DNA from: WFZT01 sp964398355
GTDB taxonomy: Bacteria > Hydrothermota > Hydrothermia > B15-G9 > WFZT01
Assembly (NCBI GenBank): GCA_964398355.1
Contig: CAYNMM010000108.1
Location: 1-9,060 of the forward strand
DNA: 9,060 bases
Reading direction: 5' to 3'
The notes under the pieces are model-generated. The model did no database searches and was not told the origin of the DNA. It saw only the letters and a list, made by a program, of their open reading frames with translations. The translations under genes and the position numbers were made by a program. This document shows, in pieces, positions 4,965 to 9,060 of the stretch (its first letter is position 1; each line of letters starts with the position of its first letter).

Positions 4965-5671
4965 TTAACTATTCCAAACAGGCCAGAACTTGAGAAATCC
5001 CAGAATGGCCTGACTTTTATTTTATAAAAAAAGTCTTCTTTGCCGGGTTTTTCAACGGAAATCACGGTTCCAACATATATACCACCCTTAATTATGCCAA
5101 TACCAGATGTAAGCAGTGTATCACCTCGGGAAACATCAGCCCAAACAGGGACATACAAAAGCTTTGGAGTACTGCCACCTTCATAGACCCCAAGGACACC
5201 GGTTCTTTTATCAACCACGCCAACTCTAAAATTATCATTAAACATGGTCATGACAAAAGAAAGATTGGGACTTGTGTAATATACTTTTCCGACAAGAAAT
5301 CCTTTATAAACTACCGGCATCCCATATTTGACGCCATCTTTCTGGCCTTTATCAAGAGTGATCTTCTGTACAAGCCCAAAAGGATCAAAATACAATGCCC
5401 TTGCAAGGATAAAAGAGGTATCAAGTCCTTCTCTCCAGATTGAAAAAATTTTTTCTCTGTTTTGCTCACCAATCTGGGACATCGCCATAAGTAACAACTC
5501 GTTTAATTTTTCGTATTCAGAATGTATCAGGAACACTTCTTCGATAAATTTCTCAGCTTTGAGAACAGGTATGTAAACTGATTCAGCAAGGATTGTATGA
5601 AAAAATAATTTCACAGGTTTTACGAAAAAAATAAATGAGACGAGTGGGTAAATCAGGTACTTCTTTTTCAT
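4961..5671 (-). CDS. mreC: Rod shape-determining protein MreC
   Basis: A 236-residue protein, shorter than most MreC (about 270-370). A short N-terminal hydrophobic anchor (about residues 6-27) leads into a helical, coiled-coil-like stretch (about 38-80). The periplasmic beta domain follows, opening ILARALYFDPFGLVQKITLDKGQKDGVKYGMPVV (about 88-121). Its later motifs include GDTLLTSGIG and GGIYVGTVISVEK, typical of MreC. MreC forms periplasmic filaments that contact and activate PBP2, which is encoded two genes downstream. The ATG overlaps the mreB stop (TAATG, 5673-5669) and has no clear Shine-Dalgarno of its own, so it probably depends on termination-reinitiation from mreB. Confidence 0.94.
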   Translation of the reverse strand: MKKKYLIYPLVSFIFFVKPVKLFFHTILAESVYIPVLKAEKFIEEVFLIHSEYEKLNELLLMAMSQIGEQNREKIFSIWREGLDTSFILARALYFDPFGLVQKITLDKGQKDGVKYGMPVVYKGFLVGKVYYTSPNLSFVMTMFNDNFRVGVVDKRTGVLGVYEGGSTPKLLYVPVWADVSRGDTLLTSGIGIIKGGIYVGTVISVEKPGKEDFFYKIKVRPFWDFSSSGLFGIVK

Positions 5672-6723
5672 TAAAGAGAAATTAGCTTATGGGGTTTTAA
5701 AAGTACCTTTTCATATTTCTCAAGATTTTCCAGTATTCTACCAGCTCCAAGGGCAACACAATCGAGAGGATTATCGACTGTTTTTACATAAAGGTTGGTT
5801 TCTTCTCTGATGAGTTCATCAAGCCCCTTGATCAACGAACCTCCACCGGTAAGATAAATTCCTCTATCAATAATATCGGATACAAGCTCAGGTGGTGTCT
5901 TTTCAAGGGCATTTTTCACAGCATCAATTATTTGATTAATGGGGCCTTTAAGAGCATCTCTGATTTCAGAGGAGGAGATTTCTATGGTTTTGGGATTTCC
6001 AGAAACAAGGTCTCTACCCTTAACTTCCATCTTTGTCTCTTCTATCAATGGAAATACGTTGCCAATCTCCTTTTTTACATTTTCAGCGGTTTGTTCACCT
6101 ATTATAACGCGATATTTTTCCCGAACATAGTTGATAATAGCCTCATCCATCTCGTCTCCGGCGACCCTGATTGAGGTATTGGTGACAATTCCTGAAAGTG
6201 CGATGACTGCAATTTCAGTTGTTCCACCCCCTATATCTACAATCATGTTGCCGGTTGGTTCATCAATTGGAAGTCCAATGCCAACGGCAGCGGCTACAGG
6301 TTCAGAGACAAGTAACACTTCTCTTGCACCGGCATTTTCTGCAGAGTCTTTCACCGCTCTTCTTTCAACTTCTGTTATACCCGAAGGTACAGCTATAAGG
6401 ACTTTAGGTCGAATAATAAGATTTTTTTTCAGGACCCTTGTAAGCATGGAATATAGCATTTCCTGTACAAGTTCAAAATCAGCTATAACTCCATCTTTCA
6501 TTGGACGTTTGGCGAGTATATTACCAGGTGTTTTTCCCAGCATCCTCTTGGCCTCTTCTCCAATCGCAAGTGCTTTTCCTGTAGATTTATCCACAGCTAC
6601 AACTGATGGCTCTCTCAGTACTATCCCTCTGCCTTTAACGTATATCAATGTATGTGCAGTTCCGAGGTCAACTGCGACTTCACTACCCCAGCCTCTAAAT
6701 AATTTTGAAAATATCCCATTCAT
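5671..6723 (-). CDS. mreB: Rod shape-determining protein MreB (bacterial actin)
   Basis: A 350-residue actin-fold ATPase of usual length. Visible nucleotide-binding motifs are phosphate-1 (VAVDLGTAHTLIY, about residues 16-28), phosphate-2 (IVDIGGGTTEIAVI, about 161-174) and the adenosine motif (GIYLTGGGSLIKG, about 288-300). The hinge-region segments SEPVAAAVGIGLPI and RVAGDEMDEAI are also intact. An N-terminal stretch, GIFSKLFRG, could form the amphipathic membrane-binding helix. MreB polymers on the inner membrane direct lateral-wall synthesis by the MreC/MreD/PBP2/RodA complex. The ATG at 6723-6721 overlaps the mutS stop as ATGA, with GAGGAG at 6732-6737 as ribosome binding site inside mutS. 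Confidence 0.98.
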   Translation of the reverse strand: MNGIFSKLFRGWGSEVAVDLGTAHTLIYVKGRGIVLREPSVVAVDKSTGKALAIGEEAKRMLGKTPGNILAKRPMKDGVIADFELVQEMLYSMLTRVLKKNLIIRPKVLIAVPSGITEVERRAVKDSAENAGAREVLLVSEPVAAAVGIGLPIDEPTGNMIVDIGGGTTEIAVIALSGIVTNTSIRVAGDEMDEAIINYVREKYRVIIGEQTAENVKKEIGNVFPLIEETKMEVKGRDLVSGNPKTIEISSSEIRDALKGPINQIIDAVKNALEKTPPELVSDIIDRGIYLTGGGSLIKGLDELIREETNLYVKTVDNPLDCVALGAGRILENLEKYEKVLLKPHKLISL

Positions 6724-9060
6724 TTTCTTAACTCCTCTTTGAGTTTGTAAATTAATTCTAATGCCTCACGGGGCGAAAGCGAATCAGGATCCACCCCTTT
6801 CAACAATTCTATGAGACGAGATTCTTTTTCAATCTCTTCTTTTTTAAAAATGTCGAGTTGCAAAGTTTCTTCACGTGCTTTTACTTTAAGGGATTTTCTG
6901 CCTTTTTCAAGGTCCTTCAAAATTTCTTTAGCTCTTTTTATCACAACAGGTGGGATACCAGCAAGTTTTGCCACATGGATACCGTAACTTCTGTCAGATT
7001 CACCTGGTATAAGTTTTCTCAGAAAAATTATATCATCTCCCCATTCCTTAACAGCAATAGTATAGTTTCTGACACCTTTAAGTGTTCGTCCCAGAATGGA
7101 TAATTCATGGTAATGGGTGGCAAAAAGTGTTTTAGACCCAACGAAATCAGCAAGATATTCCACAACAGCCCAGGCGATAGCAAGTCCATCAAAGGTCGAA
7201 GTTCCACGCCCAACCTCATCGAGAATAATAAGACTTCTCCTTGTCGCATTATGAAGGATCTGGGCAGTTTCAATCATTTCAGCCATGAAAGTCGAAATTC
7301 CACGTGCGAGATCATCTGAGGCTCCAATTCTTGAAAAAATTCTGTCCACCAATCCAATCTTTGCACTTGAAGCTGGTACAAAGGACCCGATATGGGCCAT
7401 AATGGTTATAAGAGCAACCTGGCGTAGATAAGTTGACTTTCCTGACATATTGGGGCCTGTAATTATAAAAATCCGATTTTCTTGAAGGTCCATAAATGTA
7501 TCATTTGGCACGAAAGTTTCAGATGTAAGGGTCGCCTCAACGACTGGGTGTCGTCCATCCCTGATCTCAATACGACCGTCTTCCTTAATCTCCGGCATAA
7601 CATACTTTCTTCTCATAGCTACTTCAGCAAGAGAGGCTGTAAGATCGATCTCTGCAATTTTCTCAGCAATTGATTTTATTGCAAAAGATTTCTCAAGAAC
7701 CTTCTCTCTCAACTGTCGGACAATTTCATTTTCAAGTCTAATCGCGCGTTCCTCCGCCCCAAGAATCTTTTCTTCAAGCTGCTTCAATTCATCCGTAATA
7801 AATCTTTCTGAATTTGTAAGGGTTTGTTTCCGAATATAATCACCTGGAACAAGATGAAGGTTGGATTTTGTGACTTCGATATAATAACCAAAAACGGAAT
7901 TGTACCCGATTCTCAAATTACCTATCCCCGTCCTGATACGCTCTCGCTGCTCAAGTTCCAGTAATTTATCCTTTCCGTGCTTACTTATGTCACGAAGTTC
8001 ATCAAGCTCCTTACTCACACCATCACGTACAACCCCTCCAAGATTAAAGTTGACAGGCGGATCGTCAACAATTGTATTGAGGATCTCCCTCTCAATACCC
8101 CCAATATCCGGAAAATTAATTAACTCCGACCATTCCTCAAAGCCGTCAAGCAGTGAGACAAGTTTTGGCGTGAAAGACAATGATGAGGCAAAACGTACAA
8201 GTTCTCTGGGATTGGTTTTATTTGCAGAAATCCGTCCAAGCTGTCTTTCTATATCTGTTATGTCAGAGAGAACATCCTGAAGTTCTTTCAACAAGCCGGG
8301 ATTCATAATTAAATGGTTAATCCGGGAAAGTCGTTTAAGTATCTCCTCTTTTGAGAGGAACGGTGAAAGGAGTGATTCCTTCAGTCTACGGGACCCCATC
8401 GGGGTTTTACATTTATCAAGCACATCAAACAGGGTAAGTCCTTCTGACTCGGGTCTAATTTTTTCGACAATCTCAAGATTTTTTATAGTTTGTGGATCTA
8501 TGTACATGAAGTTCGATAATCTGACTTTTTTTATACCCTTAATGTGTTCAAGCATGCCAGGTTTTTTCTCAAGTAAATACGAAATCAATGCGCCAGATGC
8601 TCTGATAGCGAGCTCATCTCCCTCAAGTTCAAAAGGATCAAGTGTTGAAATTCCGAAAAAACTCATGAGTTGATCCTTAGCCCTGTGATATTCAAACTCG
8701 TAGGGGTCCCGTGGAGTCAGATTATCAAAAGGGAATTCAGCTTCATCCTCTACAAGTATTTCCGACGCGCCTATTCTTTCAAGCTCCGTTGCTGCCCGTT
8801 CGAGGTTATCTTCAAACACGAAAAAGTCACCTGTCGTTATATCACAGTAAGCGACACCTGCCCGATTTCCTTCTCTGTATATTGCAGCAATATAGTTGTG
8901 CGACTTATCTTCAAGGAGAGAGGGAGAAAATACTGTCCCGGGAGTTATAATTTCTACTACCTTCCTCTCCATAAGACCTGAGTTGTTTTCTCCTACCTGT
9001 TCACATATTGCTACTTTGTACCCTTTTTGCAATAGTTTAGCAATATATCCATCTGCCGCT
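6720..9060 (-). CDS. mutS: DNA mismatch repair protein MutS, N-terminus beyond window
   Basis: The frame stays open to the right edge. The first visible residues, AADGYIAKLLQKGYKVAICEQ, belong to the mismatch-recognition domain, so the true start (with the Phe-x-Glu mismatch motif) lies past 9060. About 779 residues are visible. After the connector, lever and clamp regions comes the ATPase: Walker A GPNMSGKST (7457-7431), Walker B/signature LDEVGRGTSTFDG (about 7225-7185) and FATHYHELS (about 7125-7098). Near the C-terminus, QLDIF (6860-6846) resembles a sliding-clamp-binding peptide, and a helical DPDSLSPREALELIYKLKEEL tail ends the protein. The domain order fits MutS1, the repair form, rather than MutS2 (no Smr domain). 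Its stop overlaps the mreB start. Confidence 0.97.
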   Translation of the reverse strand, partial: AADGYIAKLLQKGYKVAICEQVGENNSGLMERKVVEIITPGTVFSPSLLEDKSHNYIAAIYREGNRAGVAYCDITTGDFFVFEDNLERAATELERIGASEILVEDEAEFPFDNLTPRDPYEFEYHRAKDQLMSFFGISTLDPFELEGDELAIRASGALISYLLEKKPGMLEHIKGIKKVRLSNFMYIDPQTIKNLEIVEKIRPESEGLTLFDVLDKCKTPMGSRRLKESLLSPFLSKEEILKRLSRINHLIMNPGLLKELQDVLSDITDIERQLGRISANKTNPRELVRFASSLSFTPKLVSLLDGFEEWSELINFPDIGGIEREILNTIVDDPPVNFNLGGVVRDGVSKELDELRDISKHGKDKLLELEQRERIRTGIGNLRIGYNSVFGYYIEVTKSNLHLVPGDYIRKQTLTNSERFITDELKQLEEKILGAEERAIRLENEIVRQLREKVLEKSFAIKSIAEKIAEIDLTASLAEVAMRRKYVMPEIKEDGRIEIRDGRHPVVEATLTSETFVPNDTFMDLQENRIFIITGPNMSGKSTYLRQVALITIMAHIGSFVPASSAKIGLVDRIFSRIGASDDLARGISTFMAEMIETAQILHNATRRSLIILDEVGRGTSTFDGLAIAWAVVEYLADFVGSKTLFATHYHELSILGRTLKGVRNYTIAVKEWGDDIIFLRKLIPGESDRSYGIHVAKLAGIPPVVIKRAKEILKDLEKGRKSLKVKAREETLQLDIFKKEEIEKESRLIELLKGVDPDSLSPREALELIYKLKEELRK

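Noticed and set aside
6131..6742. A 203-codon open frame on the plus strand opposite mreB.
   Set aside because: It lies fully antisense to a clear MreB, has low-complexity Ser/Thr/Ile/Pro-rich content and resembles no family. It is a shadow of mreB codon use.
9030..9032. A TTG that could be taken as the start of mutS.
   Set aside because: The same frame continues upstream to the window edge with conserved MutS sequence (AADGYIAKL), so this TTG is an internal leucine codon.
1..9060. CRISPR array, transposase, phage gene, toxin-antitoxin pair or other defence module.
   Set aside because: No regularly spaced repeats, no transposase or integrase motifs, and every long coding frame is assigned to a housekeeping family.

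Overview
The window is a block of bacterial housekeeping genes in A+T-rich DNA (about 40% G+C by eye). Two co-directional minus-strand operons flank a small plus-strand ferredoxin gene. The lineage cannot be fixed from the sequence. The gene order, a single-span SecE, a four-cysteine L33, a complete MreBCD/PBP2 set and a ferredoxin with an Asp at a cluster-ligand position suggest a rod-shaped, possibly thermophilic, anaerobic bacterium from a less-studied phylum. That is inference.

Left part (1-1722, minus strand): a strong sigma70-type promoter (1694-1722, 17-bp spacer) drives tRNA-Trp(CCA), then rpmG (L33), secE, nusG, rplK (L11) and rplA (L1, cut by the left edge). The genes are very tightly packed: rpmG and secE overlap as TAATG, and the secE stop lies inside the nusG ribosome binding site. 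This is the classic transcription, secretion and ribosome operon. Its 49-codon L33 gene is short and easily missed.

Middle (1723-2847): a non-coding stretch of about 240 bp separates the tRNA promoter from a divergent promoter (1963-1991) for a 70-residue single-cluster ferredoxin with a C-x2-D-x2-C...C ligand set. The ferredoxin gene ends at a perfect 18-bp GC-rich hairpin. The next roughly 550 bp lie between convergent genes and hold no convincing gene. They do contain several inverted repeats, a Shine-Dalgarno/ATG pair cradled in a hairpin, and a folded element directly touching the PBP2 stop codon.

Right part (2848-9060, minus strand): mutS (5' part beyond the right edge), mreB, mreC, mreD and mrdA (PBP2) form one translationally coupled array. 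Consecutive genes overlap by 4, 1, 4 and 19 bp. Here the DNA mismatch-repair ATPase is locked into the cell-elongation (rod) operon. rodA does not follow mrdA in this window.

No defence system, mobile element, CRISPR array or obviously new multi-gene system is visible. The most interesting items are the mutS-mre coupling, the Asp-type ferredoxin, and the structured intergenic DNA at 2261-2299 and 2567-2847.
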